Shown here: positions 27,901-32,309 of the stretch, one piece after another | Position numbering within the stretch: position 1 is the stretch's first letter | Layout: every line of letters starts with the position of its first letter | Source of the DNA: Euborellia annulipes | Taxonomy: Eukaryota; Arthropoda; Insecta; Dermaptera; Anisolabididae | Length of the DNA stretch: 64,000 bases | Direction: 5' to 3' | Assembly: GCA_023213315.1 (NCBI GenBank) | Contig: JAKCPI010003138.1 | Span: forward strand, 62,001 to 126,000 | Position numbers and translations under genes: made by a program | The notes under the pieces: generated by a model | The model's database searches: none | What the model was told of the DNA's origin: nothing | Seen by the model: the letters and a program-made list of their open reading frames with translations, nothing else

Positions 27901-29667
27901 GCCTAATTCCCATTTGCCAGGGCCGGCAGGCTAACCTATGTTATGCATTGTGCTCCGAGATGGCGCTACTGGTACAAGAGAGAGTGGGAGAGGTACCAGT
28001 CGACCAAAACCCTCCCTACTTCTCTCTCTTTTTCTCCCACTCTCCATTCGCTCTCTCTTTCTCTTTCTCCCCCTTGTTGTGATCTTCTCTTTCTCATAAA
28101 TGTTTGCTCGCTTTCCAACCCAAGTGTGCCGGCCACCGTACCAGCCACCGACACCGCCGCACTTTTTTTTTTTTTAACAAACCAGTGAAACGTTTCCAGA
28201 GTGAAGAAAAACAATATATAAGAAAATTAGTAACACGATAGAAAATATTTTTAATCCAAAATTTATATTAATTTTTAAGAGTTAAAAAATTATATTTTTT
28301 AAGACTAATATTTATTAACGAATGTGTTTATTAAAGCTTTTGTTGTTTGTATTATTATTATTATTATTATGCGTTTTTAATTATAGACCACATTAGTAAT
28401 TATTTATTAAAAATATAAATACTGTACAACGTTTAGACTGCTTATTTTGCAGTCGTTTCCAAGTACTGTGACTTAAGTGAACTCAAATGTCAGTTCACTT
28501 AAGTCGGAGCAAGTGCACATTACTTGGAAACGACTGCAAAATAAGCAGTCAAAACGTTGTAAGTTGTAAGTGAACAGCAGCTTGGTGAAATTTTGTTGCC
28601 GAAGTTTCGAGTGTTACCGACTCATCCACAGAACAAGCGAAATTGTCATGTGTTTAGTACAGGTGGTGGCGAACTGAATTTTAATTTATTTTTTTATTAG
28701 TTTATTAGTCTTTTTCGTTAGGCATGGACACCGTAGTTTCGGTAGTCAACAAGGTGACAAGGTCTAGCAGTAAGGATTTGGGACAAACTTGGCCAGCAAT
28801 ATGGATGGTGGATAAATAAAAAGAGAGCAACAATTTTTATTTTCTAAACTTTCTCAGAATAGAGTTGGATAATTTTTTGCCATGAAGAGGAATGAAGTTG
28901 TTTTCAACTCAGGATTCTTCTGAATGGGATACCAGTAAATAAAAGAATTAAGATGAAATTATCATCAATTTTCATTTCTTGTAGATATCAAAAGCTTGTC
29001 CTGTTTAATTTTAATACATTAAACTGTATATTAAAAAATAAATTATAGACCTGTTGGCGTCAGAATTACCTTTACACAATCTCTTTAAAAATGTGAATAT
29101 CATTGAATTTGTTTAAATAAAACAATTAAAAAGTGCGTAGTAATTTCCCTTTTATATAAAACATTTAACTAAAAAAAAAAAAAAAAAAAAAAATAAAAAT
29201 AAAAACAAATAGTAAAAATAATTAAACCCCTTTCATAACTTCAAACTAATCACAAATCAATGCGAGAAAATAAACGCCAAACTATAATTATTTTTTACTA
29301 TTTTAAATGTTTTATATAAAGGGGAAATTACTTCGCTGTTTTTAATTGTTTAATTTAAACAAATTAAATGATAAAAATTTCTATTTGTTAGTCAAGGTCG
29401 ACAAGTATTATTAATCTATAATTCATTAATATACTAAGAGAAAATTTCTATTATGTGATTTGATTCATCTGGGATTAAGTGAAATCATCAATATTAGATT
29501 TAAGTATTCATCATTTTAAGTACCAAATAAAAATCGAGTTAAAACAAATCAACAAGTGTCTAAAAAAGAGACAACTCACCTTTCAATCAGGTTGTGAAGC
29601 GCCTTGAAAAACAACGACCGACATTCATATGAGAGGCCAGACTCGTAGGAGCCATGCTCTCCGCAAT
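678..29667 (-). CDS. MED13: Mediator complex subunit 13 (MED13), 18 exons, partial at both ends
   Basis: MED13 (Drosophila skuld) is the large scaffold of the Mediator CDK8 kinase module; with MED12, CDK8 and cyclin C it docks the kinase on core Mediator in the nucleus and tunes RNA polymerase II initiation. Eighteen minus-strand exons, each bounded by AG/GT, join in one frame: 29580-29667, 20975-21058, 20758-20903, 18476-19172, 14455-14613, 12282-12534, 10831-11054, 10387-10591, 9822-9896, 8509-8658, 6685-8437, 5277-5500, 5027-5191, 4769-4952, 3033-3469, 2581-2953, 2234-2505, 678-956 (5768 nt, about 1922 codons). Family blocks appear in the expected order: [78 protein letters not shown]. Vertebrate MED13 is about 2,170 residues, so roughly 100 N-terminal and 150 C-terminal residues are missing. 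The last lie left of base 1; the first were not located. The vertebrate alignment is from memory. Confidence 0.95.
1005..1282. repeat. Foldback family A, partial copy
   Basis: Begins with ATTATTATGGGAATTTTT and carries TATAAATACTGTACAACGTT followed by TTCTGCAGTCGTTTTCAAG, the family arm also seen at 1701, 15586, 26355 and 28350. The right arm is degraded. It lies in the intron between the two 3'-most MED13 exons. Confidence 0.75.
1701..2125. repeat. Foldback family A, complete palindromic copy
   Basis: Left arm about 1705-1850 and right arm about 1960-2120 are inverted copies of each other around a 110-bp spacer. Each arm has the pattern ACTTGAAAACGACTGC-loop-GCAGTCGAAACG, a long perfect stem directly before GAAACG. 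The element sits about 110 bp from the donor of MED13 exon 2234-2505. No coding capacity. Confidence 0.85.
2234..2505 (-). CDS. MED13: MED13 exon 17 found: C-terminal PIWI-like domain
   Basis: Encodes [40 protein letters not shown] and [20 protein letters not shown] followed by KTQ. The SACLVxxEP and [18 protein letters not shown] blocks are nearly invariant in animals. The acceptor is TATTTATAG and the donor is CAG|GTAAAA. Confidence 0.96.
2581..2953 (-). CDS. MED13: MED13 exon 16 found: C-terminal PIWI-like domain
   Basis: Encodes [59 protein letters not shown] and [15 protein letters not shown]. All match the most conserved part of MED13. The acceptor is ATTTTACAG. The donor G|GTTTTT lies in a poly-A/T tract and is weak in sequence, but the phase and the ELKG|WSW join support it. 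Confidence 0.95.
3033..3469 (-). CDS. MED13: MED13 exon 15 found: start of C-terminal PIWI-like domain
   Basis: Begins with an acidic Ser-rich stretch ([18 protein letters not shown]), then [66 protein letters not shown]. VVYxxDPFT and VK(A/S)LTGFG mark the Med13 C domain. The acceptor is ATTTTTCACAG and the donor is GAT|GTAAGT. Confidence 0.95.
4121..4182. repeat. Small inverted repeat nested in the larger element
   Basis: AGTGGCATAACGTGGGGAG and, inverted, GGCGTAACTTGCATGGGTGG bracket about 60 bp. It looks like a very short MITE or a terminal remnant. Confidence 0.4.
4239..4392. mobile_element. hAT-type MITE with perfect 8-bp target duplication
   Basis: CAGTGGCGCCATTT at the left and AAATGACGCCACTG at the right are terminal inverted repeats. 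TATGAAAC flanks both sides (4231-4238 and 4393-4400), the 8-bp duplication typical of hAT elements. It contains a poly-C run near 4350-4366 and is nested in the 3557-4536 element. Confidence 0.85.
4769..4952 (-). CDS. MED13: MED13 exon 14 found: MID to PIWI linker
   Basis: Encodes [20 protein letters not shown], then a short Pro/Ser/Thr linker ending TPKSES. With the preceding exon it forms [15 protein letters not shown], identical in pattern to vertebrates. The linker is much shorter than the Ser/Thr-rich equivalent in human MED13. The donor is G|GTAAGT. Confidence 0.95.
5027..5191 (-). CDS. MED13: MED13 exon 13 found: MID domain
   Basis: A 165-nt, phase-0 exon encoding [20 protein letters not shown], then [20 protein letters not shown] and NMLKLYAQ. 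It matches CRLGQHxPIxKVLRDGIxRVGKT of vertebrate MED13/MED13L. The acceptor is TTTTTTAAG and the donor is CAG|GTAATT. Confidence 0.95.
5277..5500 (-). CDS. MED13: MED13 exon 12 found: MID domain
   Basis: Encodes [20 protein letters not shown], then [32 protein letters not shown] and [10 protein letters not shown]. The PLPIPxxLxGxDxDxLxLSPF...PYGxxRDIAYxVV pattern is classic MED13. The acceptor is TTTTCTAG and the donor is GAG|GTAAGA. Confidence 0.96.
5560..6330. other. AT-rich intron, nothing recognised
   Basis: Low-complexity AT sequence with short AT dinucleotide runs near 5680. No open frame, repeat family or RNA was recognised. Confidence 0.5.
6335..6660. repeat. Foldback element with hammerhead-like cores, 25 bp from a MED13 donor
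   Basis: Arms at about 6358-6478 and 6558-6658 are inverted copies. Plus strand 6564-6598 reads CTGAAGA, a GGG...CCC stem, then GAAACGTC. The other arm gives the same on the minus strand (6422-6455), there with a fuller GGCAGGG/CCCAGCC stem. The element ends 25 bp from the splice donor at 6684. Confidence 0.85.
6685..8437 (-). CDS. MED13: MED13 exon 11 found: large central exon (MID region) with polyQ tract
   Basis: A 1,753-nt exon. In order it encodes [27 protein letters not shown]; an [20 protein letters not shown] segment; a glutamine tract (about 7868-7968); Pro-rich linkers; then the cysteine motif [56 protein letters not shown] and [15 protein letters not shown]. These are diagnostic of the MED13 MID/PIWI entry. 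The acceptor is TTTGCAG after a T-rich tract and the donor is G|GTAAAT. It is unusually long for one exon, as if several ancestral introns had been lost. Confidence 0.96.
7868..7968 (-). repeat. MED13: Glutamine-coding CAG/CAA repeat in MED13
   Basis: On the minus strand a run of mixed CAG and CAA codons encodes about 30 Gln residues, interrupted by one Lys and one His. Mixed codons usually make such a tract more stable than a pure CAG run. It lies in a disordered linker between conserved MED13 blocks. Confidence 0.9.
8509..8658 (-). CDS. MED13: MED13 exon 10 found: acidic linker
   Basis: Encodes [20 protein letters not shown], then [20 protein letters not shown] and DEA. The SDLDxIFDxSD pattern matches the MED13 acidic motif (vertebrate YTDLDNLFNSDED). 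It is 150 nt, phase 0 at both ends, with acceptor TTTTCAG and donor GCG|GTGAGT. Confidence 0.93.
8680..9057. other. AT-rich intron, nothing recognised
   Basis: AT-rich intronic sequence between MED13 exon 8509-8658 and the Tc1-like MITE. No feature seen. Confidence 0.5.
9058..9293. mobile_element. Tc1/mariner-type MITE with TA target duplication
   Basis: CAGTGAGCGCCACAATTAAG at the left is mirrored by CTTAATTGTGGCGCTCACTG at the right. TA flanks both ends (9056-9057, 9294-9295). The 236-bp body has no coding sequence and is partly palindromic. A related solo end lies at 32165-32215. Confidence 0.85.
9297..9821. other. AT-rich intron with a (TA)n tract
   Basis: A TA dinucleotide run lies at about 9301-9324; the rest is AT-rich and unrecognised up to the MED13 exon donor at 9821. 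Confidence 0.5.
9822..9896 (-). CDS. MED13: MED13 exon 9 found: short acidic linker exon
   Basis: A 75-nt, phase-0 exon encoding [20 protein letters not shown] and VGAPA. It corresponds to the KRxYEF/D acidic stretch of MED13. The acceptor is TTCAACAG and the donor is GCT|GTAAGA. Being symmetrical (a multiple of three), it could be skipped without a frameshift. Confidence 0.88.
9900..10386. other. MED13 intron, nothing recognised
   Basis: AT-rich intron between two short MED13 exons; no repeat or motif recognised. Confidence 0.5.
10387..10591 (-). CDS. MED13: MED13 exon 8 found: linker
   Basis: Encodes [20 protein letters not shown], then a Ser/Pro-rich segment ending [17 protein letters not shown] resembles a sumoylation-type site (a hydrophobic residue, then KxE); this is pattern only. 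The acceptor is CCCCCTACAG and the donor is CCC|GTAAGT. Confidence 0.9.
10831..11054 (-). CDS. MED13: MED13 exon 7 found: linker
   Basis: Starts [12 protein letters not shown], runs through a poly-Pro/Ala stretch ([19 protein letters not shown]), then [15 protein letters not shown] and [12 protein letters not shown]. The final TG joins G of the next exon to give Trp, producing EAW|LDHPVKR. The acceptor is TATTTCAG and the donor is TG|GTAAGC. Confidence 0.9.
11345..11755. repeat. Foldback element with a well-formed hammerhead-like core
   Basis: Arms at about 11345-11500 and 11590-11755 are inverted copies (CTCCGGAGACGTTTTGAG against CTCGAAACGTCTCCGGAG). Plus strand 11693-11727 reads CTGATGA, then GAGA...TCTC stem halves, then GAAACGTC: every core base of a type I hammerhead. 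The left arm carries a mutated version on the minus strand (CTGATGA present, AAAAC instead of GAAAC). Confidence 0.85.
11760..12281. other. MED13 intron, nothing recognised
   Basis: AT-rich sequence with a short inverted repeat around 12150-12200 (CTGATAATAAATTTG...TTTATTATCAG). No other feature seen. Confidence 0.45.
12282..12534 (-). CDS. MED13: MED13 exon 6 found: Pro/Ser-rich linker
   Basis: Encodes [20 protein letters not shown] and a long Pro/Ser/Gln run with [16 protein letters not shown], which parallels the vertebrate PPLSPHP segment. It ends SSVSNQ at CAG|GTACAG. The acceptor is TTTTGTTTAG. It is low-complexity, so homology rests on position, phase and the LSPHP point. Confidence 0.88.
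12712..12739 (-). other. Possible 28-nt MED13 microexon (unproven)
   Basis: A GC-rich patch at 12700-12775 contains an AG acceptor, a 28-nt segment reading (x)PPDDNACP(R), and a weak GTGATG donor. It could join in frame only if exon 14455-14613 used the alternative donor AGGT|GTGTAC. The AG lies about 35 nt from the nearest T-tract, with no AG between. The direct join of the flanking exons is also in frame and is preferred. Confidence 0.2.
12860..14240. other. MED13 intron, AT-rich with two G/C-run segments
   Basis: Mostly AT-rich. At 13255-13290 and 13600-13690 there are C/G-run segments (GGGGCTGCAGCCCCCTCCCC, CCGGGGGAGGATCCTCGAG) resembling the poly-G/C ends seen in MITEs at 26700 and 27070. 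They may mark a decayed element about 13250-13740. No gene seen. Confidence 0.4.
14455..14613 (-). CDS. MED13: MED13 exon 5 found: basic, GC-rich linker exon with PFHRR motif
   Basis: Encodes [20 protein letters not shown] and, after a short stretch, [18 protein letters not shown] and [13 protein letters not shown] or PFHHR is a conserved point in the MED13 linker, placed just as in known orthologues after the CxCS motif. The acceptor is GGCTTGCAG and the chosen donor is AG|GTGTGT, giving 159 nt and compatible phases at both ends. Donors one codon further (AGGT|GTGTAC, AGGTGT|GTACGG) cannot be excluded. Base composition is strikingly GC- and CpG-rich beside AT-rich introns. Confidence 0.78.
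14800..15585. other. MED13 intron, unrecognised
   Basis: Contains short repeated or inverted words (CATCTGTTGGCAAATATTCG region, 14860-14950) but no family I can name and no open frame. Confidence 0.4.
15586..15800. repeat. Foldback family A copy
   Basis: ATTATTATGGGAGTTTTTAA to ...AAAAACTACCATAAT. The left arm lacks its stem part, while the right arm retains ACTTGAAAACGACTGC, a loop and CTGTCGAAACGTTG. Same family as 1701-2125. Confidence 0.8.
15800..17270. other. AT-rich intron, nothing firm
   Basis: Very AT-rich. A single GAGTCGAAACGATTTTTTATC word at 16627-16647, followed by ATAAACCACATC, hints at a remnant of the hammerhead-bearing families, with the CTGANGA box lost. Nothing else recognised. 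Confidence 0.35.
17300..17700. repeat. Foldback family B with hammerhead-like cores
   Basis: Plus strand 17527-17561 reads CTGAAGA, then GGACAC...GTGGCC, then GAAACGTTG. About 17310-17340 holds an inverted partner (CTGAAGA on the minus strand). A degenerate direct copy follows at 17631-17700. Family B also occurs at 32219 and as an inverted pair at 41990-42570. Confidence 0.7.
17830..18240. repeat. Foldback element, long palindrome with hammerhead-like boxes
   Basis: Arms about 17835-18010 and 18060-18235 are inverted copies (GGCAGCCAAGGCGAAAAA against TTTTTCGCCTTGGCTGCC). On the plus strand CTAATGA is followed after 18 bases by GAAACGTCGAC, one base off the CTGANGA core. A short relative lies at 62740-62840. 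Confidence 0.8.
18476..19172 (-). CDS. MED13: MED13 exon 4 found: end of N-terminal domain and first linker
   Basis: About 232 codons. It starts with (V)[13 protein letters not shown] and contains EEWRQFYPI and [19 protein letters not shown], all typical of the Med13 N domain. A Thr/Pro/Asn/His-rich linker follows, then HVWQDG and [18 protein letters not shown], the equivalent of the vertebrate W(D/E)F-(V/A)-(E/D)-x-R-x-x-C-x-C motif. The donor is AA|GTCAGT; the less common C at +3 is accepted because the phase then completes AA|A (Lys) with the next exon. Confidence 0.92.
19435..19740 (-). repeat. tRNA-derived SINE, minus strand
   Basis: On the minus strand a head GTGACCTGTGGCTCAGAGAG carries an A-box-like stretch and a B-box-like GGGTCCCCGGTTCGC. 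A body follows with ATTGGCTACCAATC, and then the family tail (TAAATGCCCTTAGATGCCG on the minus strand). Same head as 62010-62115. A family-I foldback remnant (about 19545-19600) interrupts it. Confidence 0.65.
20165..20595. repeat. Foldback element interrupted by a SINE fragment
   Basis: The left end AGAAAAGCAGCTAGTATTTA and the right end TAAATACTAGCTGCTTTTCT are inverted. A degraded core (TTGAAGA...GAAATG) reads on the minus strand. Bases about 20320-20400 contain the SINE tail CGGCATCTAAGGCCATTTAG. Confidence 0.75.
20758..20903 (-). CDS. MED13: MED13 exon 3 found: N-terminal domain
   Basis: Encodes [20 protein letters not shown], then a region ending in [11 protein letters not shown]. It corresponds to the LSxSFTFFxHGxSxVCxS block of MED13. 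The acceptor follows an eight-T tract and the donor is G|GTATAT. The split valine codon (G|TG) joins cleanly to VILAPFG in the next exon. Confidence 0.93.
20975..21058 (-). CDS. MED13: MED13 exon 2 found: N-terminal domain
   Basis: Encodes [20 protein letters not shown] followed by PDKYISKG. The VRIGxWFVxPY string is a strong MED13 signature. The acceptor is TTTTTAG and the donor is GG|GTAAGT. The 84-nt length and phases (1 base in, 2 bases out) fit both neighbours. Confidence 0.93.
21060..21940. other. AT-rich intron, nothing recognised
   Basis: AT-rich sequence in the 8.5-kb intron between MED13 exons 29580-29667 and 20975-21058. No repeat or motif recognised. Confidence 0.45.
21945..22400. 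promoter_or_regulatory. GC-rich intronic island with GAGA tract
   Basis: An isolated GC- and CpG-rich block in AT-rich intron, with (GA)n near 22070-22102 and CTCTCT near 22310-22330. Open frames cross it on both strands but none looks like protein. It could be an enhancer or alternative promoter, or a GC-rich repeat. Function is inferred from composition only. Confidence 0.3.
22620..24650. other. Intron, unclassified repeats
   Basis: 22640-22800 is moderately GC-rich (TCGCCGTGACG, GGTCGACCGAAAAGTCGC) and unexplained. About 23160-23215 holds GGGGTAGAGTCCGGTACGC, resembling the head of a tRNA-derived SINE. About 24290 has GCAGTGTTTCCTCAAG, a possible hAT terminus. The rest is AT-rich with no gene. 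Confidence 0.35.
24680..25735. repeat. Large inverted repeat with nested hAT MITE
   Basis: About 24680-25185 is matched in inverted orientation by about 25385-25735 (GATTTTAATTAAATTCACTC against GAGTGAATTTAATTAAAATC; also the AATCAAGCAAAAGACTAGT region). The spacer holds a solo hairpin of the TTTCTCTTACC family (25335-25400). No coding sequence. Confidence 0.75.
24810..24952. mobile_element. hAT-type MITE with perfect 8-bp target duplication
   Basis: CGGTGATTCTCAAAC and GGTTGAGAATCACCG form terminal inverted repeats. TACTAGAT flanks both sides (24802-24809, 24953-24960). It is 143 bp and inserted into one arm of the 24680-25735 inverted repeat, so it is younger than that repeat. Confidence 0.88.
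25780..25930 (+). repeat. tRNA-derived SINE, plus strand
   Basis: Contains GAGTTCGGATTCCAGGCAG (B-box-like GGTTCGAATCC derivative) and the tail TCCGATGAATTTATTTGAAT, shared with 61225-61345, 40330-40455 and 63065-63165. Confidence 0.55.
26072..26218 (+). pseudogene. 48-codon Glu/Gln/Leu-rich open frame, probable fragment
   Basis: ATG to TGA, encoding [20 protein letters not shown] and onward, with coiled-coil-like spacing of Leu/Ile. A +1 shift near 26180 continues in similar style ([17 protein letters not shown]). I do not recognise it. It may be a decayed fragment of a coding sequence from a repeat, or chance. Confidence 0.2.
26285..26610. repeat. hAT-like terminus then foldback family A copy
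   Basis: CAGGGGTGGCCAATTCGCGG at about 26290 resembles the hAT end at 33299. Family A then runs from about 26355 (GGAAATTTTTAATTATAAAC) to 26605, with both arms meeting at AACTCAAATGTCAGTT. The left arm keeps the GACTGC/GCAGTC stem beside the GAAACG complement. Confidence 0.75.
26690..27115. mobile_element. Degenerate MITE-like element with poly-C/G ends and internal subrepeats
   Basis: Left GGCCGAGGGGCCCCCCCCC and right CGCCCCCCCCCCCTCCCCG bracket several copies of a unit containing AAATGATTTTCATGGCAGGG. Similar subrepeats occur inside the hAT MITE at 46658-47037. The ends near TATATCAGGG and CCCTTGATCTATA suggest inverted termini. Boundaries are approximate. Confidence 0.5.
27120..27850. 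other. AT-rich intron, nothing recognised
   Basis: AT-rich, with T-runs; no gene or repeat family recognised. Confidence 0.45.
27850..28165. promoter_or_regulatory. GC-rich intronic island with GAGA/CTCT tracts
   Basis: CpG- and GC-rich against the background, with GAGAGAGTGGGAGAG near 27978 and CTCTCTCTTTTTCTCCCAC near 28021, and a GC-rich 3' edge of Cys/Pro-type codons in no stable frame. Similar composition to 21945-22400. Regulatory role is inferred only. Confidence 0.3.
28350..28570. repeat. Foldback family A copy, right end truncated
   Basis: ATTATTATTATGCGTTTTTA, then both arms with GACTGCTTATTTTGCAGTCG and its inverse; it breaks off after GTCAAAACGTTGTAAG. Confidence 0.75.
28580..29000. 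other. Intron, unrecognised
   Basis: Slightly GC-richer start (GTGAACAGCAGCTTGGTG...) and then AT-rich; no family recognised. Confidence 0.35.
29060..29375. repeat. Imperfect palindrome around a poly-A tract
   Basis: CCCTTTTATATAAAACATTTA at about 29148 is matched inverted by TAAATGTTTTATATAAAGGG at about 29304; flanks also match (GTTTAAATAAAACAATTAAA against TTTAATTGTTTAATTTAAAC). The centre is a long A-run near 29170-29192. It ends about 200 bp before MED13 exon 29580-29667. Confidence 0.7.
29580..29667 (-). CDS. MED13: MED13 exon 1 of those found: end of N-terminal domain segment
   Basis: Encodes [20 protein letters not shown] and continues KALHNLIER. It matches the family block around YECRxLLFKAxHNLxER in the Med13 N-terminal domain. 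The acceptor is a pyrimidine-rich ...TTCCAG. It enters with two bases completing a codon and leaves in phase 2 at AG|GTGAGT, which fits the next exon. It is 8.5 kb from the next exon and is the most 5' coding exon I can identify. Its missing upstream partner must end one base into a codon. Confidence 0.9.
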
Positions 29668-29935
29668 CTGGAACAGAAAGTGTCAAAATAAGAGAAACAG
29701 TCTTTATTTAAATTTAGAACTATGAATAAAAATATCGCGTAAATTTTATTTATAATAATAAACTAGCCATTTATACTTTTTATGTTTAAATCCGGCTATT
29801 TTTGTCTATTCTAATATTCGTGTAGAGGGGATTCCCACAAAAAATTTCTGAAATTTTTTGAAAAATAATTACGAAAAGTATAAAATTTCATGCTTTAACA
29901 ATTGAAAATTATTATTTTTAAATTTTAATTACCTT

Positions 29936-30482
29936 CAGGGATGTGCAGGATCGAGATCTTTTTGGTTTTAAATCCGAAAATCCGATCGAATCCAGTATTT
30001 TCGGATCTGGATCGAAATTATTTATTTATTTTTGTTTTTTGGAAGGATCTTGAATCTGGATAGAAATCATTCTGGATCTAGGATCTGTTGGCTAATCCTT
30101 TTCGTAGGTTATAATCCTGGATTTTTGCGATCCTTTTCAAAGGATTGGCAATCTTTAAATTTTTTTACTTTTTAATAAATATATTTTGATCTATCCAAAC
30201 GCTTAAAATTCAAGTCTAGATCGGATTTTCGGATCGTGGATCTGAATTTGCGGATAACCGAAACGGACCGAAATCATTTTTGCTCTCTGGATCTAATCCT
30301 TTTCGAAAGATTAACAATCCTGGATTTTTGCTATCCTTTTTGATTGCAATCCTTTAAAATTTTTTATTTTTTAATAAATTTTAGTCATTCAAACGCTTAG
30401 AAATCAATAGGATCTTCCAAACTGGCCTCCTGATCTGGGGATCGATTCGCTAATCCTTTTTAAAGGATTTTACCCATCACTG
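29936..30482. mobile_element. hAT-like non-autonomous element with GGATCT/AATCC subrepeats
   Basis: Left end CAGGGATGTGCAGGATC; right end, inverted, CAGTGATGGGTAAAATCC. Inside are two diverged copies (about 29990-30190 and 30240-30400) rich in GGATC, AATCCTGGATTTTTGC and ATCCTTTT. The target duplication is not convincing. Confidence 0.6.
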
Positions 30483-30489
30483 AGTACAT

Positions 30490-31420
30490 CTCATTATTAT
30501 GCATAAAATTGAAATTAAAAAGCGTTTTTGGCCTTCATTTGATGTGGATAGCATAAGTATTTAATAAAAGCACTAAATAATTCTATATTCAATATTTTGA
30601 ATATGTTTATAAAATAAAACAGAATTAGTGCTTATATCTATTAGCAAATAGGGAATATAGAGTACAATAGATATCTAGTAATTATGCAAAAATGTCATTT
30701 CCTGATTTCACCGGAAATACACGTTTTCAAACGGAGATTGAAAATGGTGATTTAAAATATTTTTTCATCAACTTTTTTTATTTAATAATATAAATATTGT
30801 GTATTTAATTGAAAAATAAATTTAATAGATATTGAAAACAAAAATTTAAGAGGATAATTATTAGTGTAATGAACGAATTAAACCGAGACTGAGAGTTTCA
30901 AAATCATTAAATCAAAATATACAAAAAATTGAAAATTTCATTTGATAGATAGATTTTCTCACATTTCATAAGATAGTGCACGTTTCTCAAAGAGCCTTGG
31001 ATCTGAAGGTCTATCGTAGGAAAAAATTTTATTATTAAAAAATAGGAGTTGAATAAAAAAATACAAAACAACTTTATTTAGCCCCAAGTCTCTTTATTAT
31101 TTTAATTTTCGACGTTTAGACTCTGAAAAGTTGGGCCGAATTAAATTCTTGTTTTTTTTATTCAACTCTTTTTAAATGTAAAAAAAAATCTTAATTTTTA
31201 TTTAATTTAAAACGAAAAAATCTTCGTAGTTGTTGAGCCGAATTAAATTAAATAACAAGAGCTGTTTGCGGTGTTCTTAAGAGAATTTATTTGGAAGAGG
31301 ATTTCGAGAGATATTTAAATATTATTATTTAATAAACATTCAAGATGAGATTTTTGAAGCCAAAGAGAGAAAAAAATCAAAATAAAATGAATTAAACCTA
31401 ATAAAAATGTAATTATTGAT
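30490..31420. other. AT-rich, nothing recognised
   Basis: AT-rich sequence of the presumed 5' intron; short internal repeats (AAATTAAATTCTTG, GCCGAATTAAATT) but no family or gene. Confidence 0.4.
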
Positions 31421-31424
31421 AACA

Positions 31425-31535
31425 GTTATCGTTTAAAGTCTTATTTATATAGCCTAAGTTGCCGAAAAGACTGTGTGTGTGTGTGTGTGTGTGAATGTGA
31501 AAAAAATGTGTGTTTTTTATTAAAAAAAAAACAAA
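31425..31535 (+). repeat. Repeat terminus GTTGCCGAAAAGACTGTGTG with (TG)n
   Basis: The stretch TAAGTTGCCGAAAAGACTG followed by a TG run recurs at 58495-58580 (plus strand) and, inverted, at 40245-40320. That makes it an interspersed family end. The TG microsatellite spans about 31471-31491. Confidence 0.55.
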
Positions 31536-31539
31536 CAAT

Positions 31540-31775
31540 CTGGTGTGACTGGTCGCACCAGATTTTTTGTGAAGGCATGTATTTAATTTTCGACAGTACG
31601 GTACAATAGATTTTCAAGATGTAAAATTTATAAGTATGGGAAAATATTTATATTTTGTTACCATGGCAAACATTTCTCCTATCTTTCCTATGGAGTACAA
31701 GAATAAAGTGGTATTCAGAAGATTTCAATGGCAAAATGAGAATATACATTTAAAGAGAATCTAAAAAATAATTGA
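31540..31775. repeat. Hairpin-ended family K, partial copy (minus orientation)
   Basis: Shares ATCTGGTGTGACTGG, TTTCGACAGTACGGTAC and ACCATGGCAAACATTTCTCC with 38880-39590 and the inverse of 53380-53770. It is truncated after GAATATACATTTAAAGAG. Confidence 0.7.
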
Positions 31776-31779
31776 TTTA

Positions 31780-32160
31780 TGAATTTTAACCAAATCAAAA
31801 TTTTAATCAAAACCACATTATTCTCCGGTTTAAATACTACATGTGTAGTTAAATTGAAAATTGTGGATATTATATAGAAAGAAAAAAGTAAAGATATGGT
31901 GAAGTATAATTTCCGGGTTAATTCATTTTCAAAAGTTGATACAAATCTACAATGTATGTGTTAAAAAAATAAATTTCATAGACATAGCTCATTGAATTTT
32001 TATAGAAAAAATAGATAGATAACGAAATCAACCTCAAAAGTATTTAGATTAATATATAGGAAGAAAGGATGTGAGCCAAACAGGATAGCCTCTATCAAAT
32101 GAAAATCCCAATACTAGAAAACGTTTCGGCTTGAAATAATCACAAGTAGAAAACGTAGTA
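31780..32160. other. AT-rich with a foldback fragment
   Basis: AT-rich. At about 32085-32135 a fragment (GAAAACGTTTCGGCTTGAA) resembles an arm of the hammerhead-bearing foldbacks. No gene. Confidence 0.35.
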
Positions 32161-32218
32161 TGAGTGGGACTTAACTTTGGCGCTTATGAGTGGGACTTAA
32201 CTTTGGCGCTCACTGTAC
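32160..32218. repeat. Solo Tc1/mariner-MITE end, partly duplicated
   Basis: GGGACTTAACTTTGGCGC occurs twice in tandem, followed by TCACTGTA, the inverse of the 9058-9293 terminus family. Confidence 0.55.
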
Positions 32219-32300
32219 CTGAAGAAGGCCACAGAATGAGTGTCCGAAACGTTGTAATTTTTATAAATAAACCACAGTTAAACCGAAAATCAAATGTATT
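32219..32300 (+). repeat. Foldback family B single arm with hammerhead-like core
   Basis: CTGAAGA (32219-32225), GGCCAC...GTGTCC, GAAACGTTG (32246-32254), then ATAAATAAACCACAGTT. With the 17527 copy (GGACAC...GTGGCC) it points to an ancestral perfect GGCCAC/GTGGCC stem. Confidence 0.7.
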
Positions 32301-32309
32301 TAACCTTTC

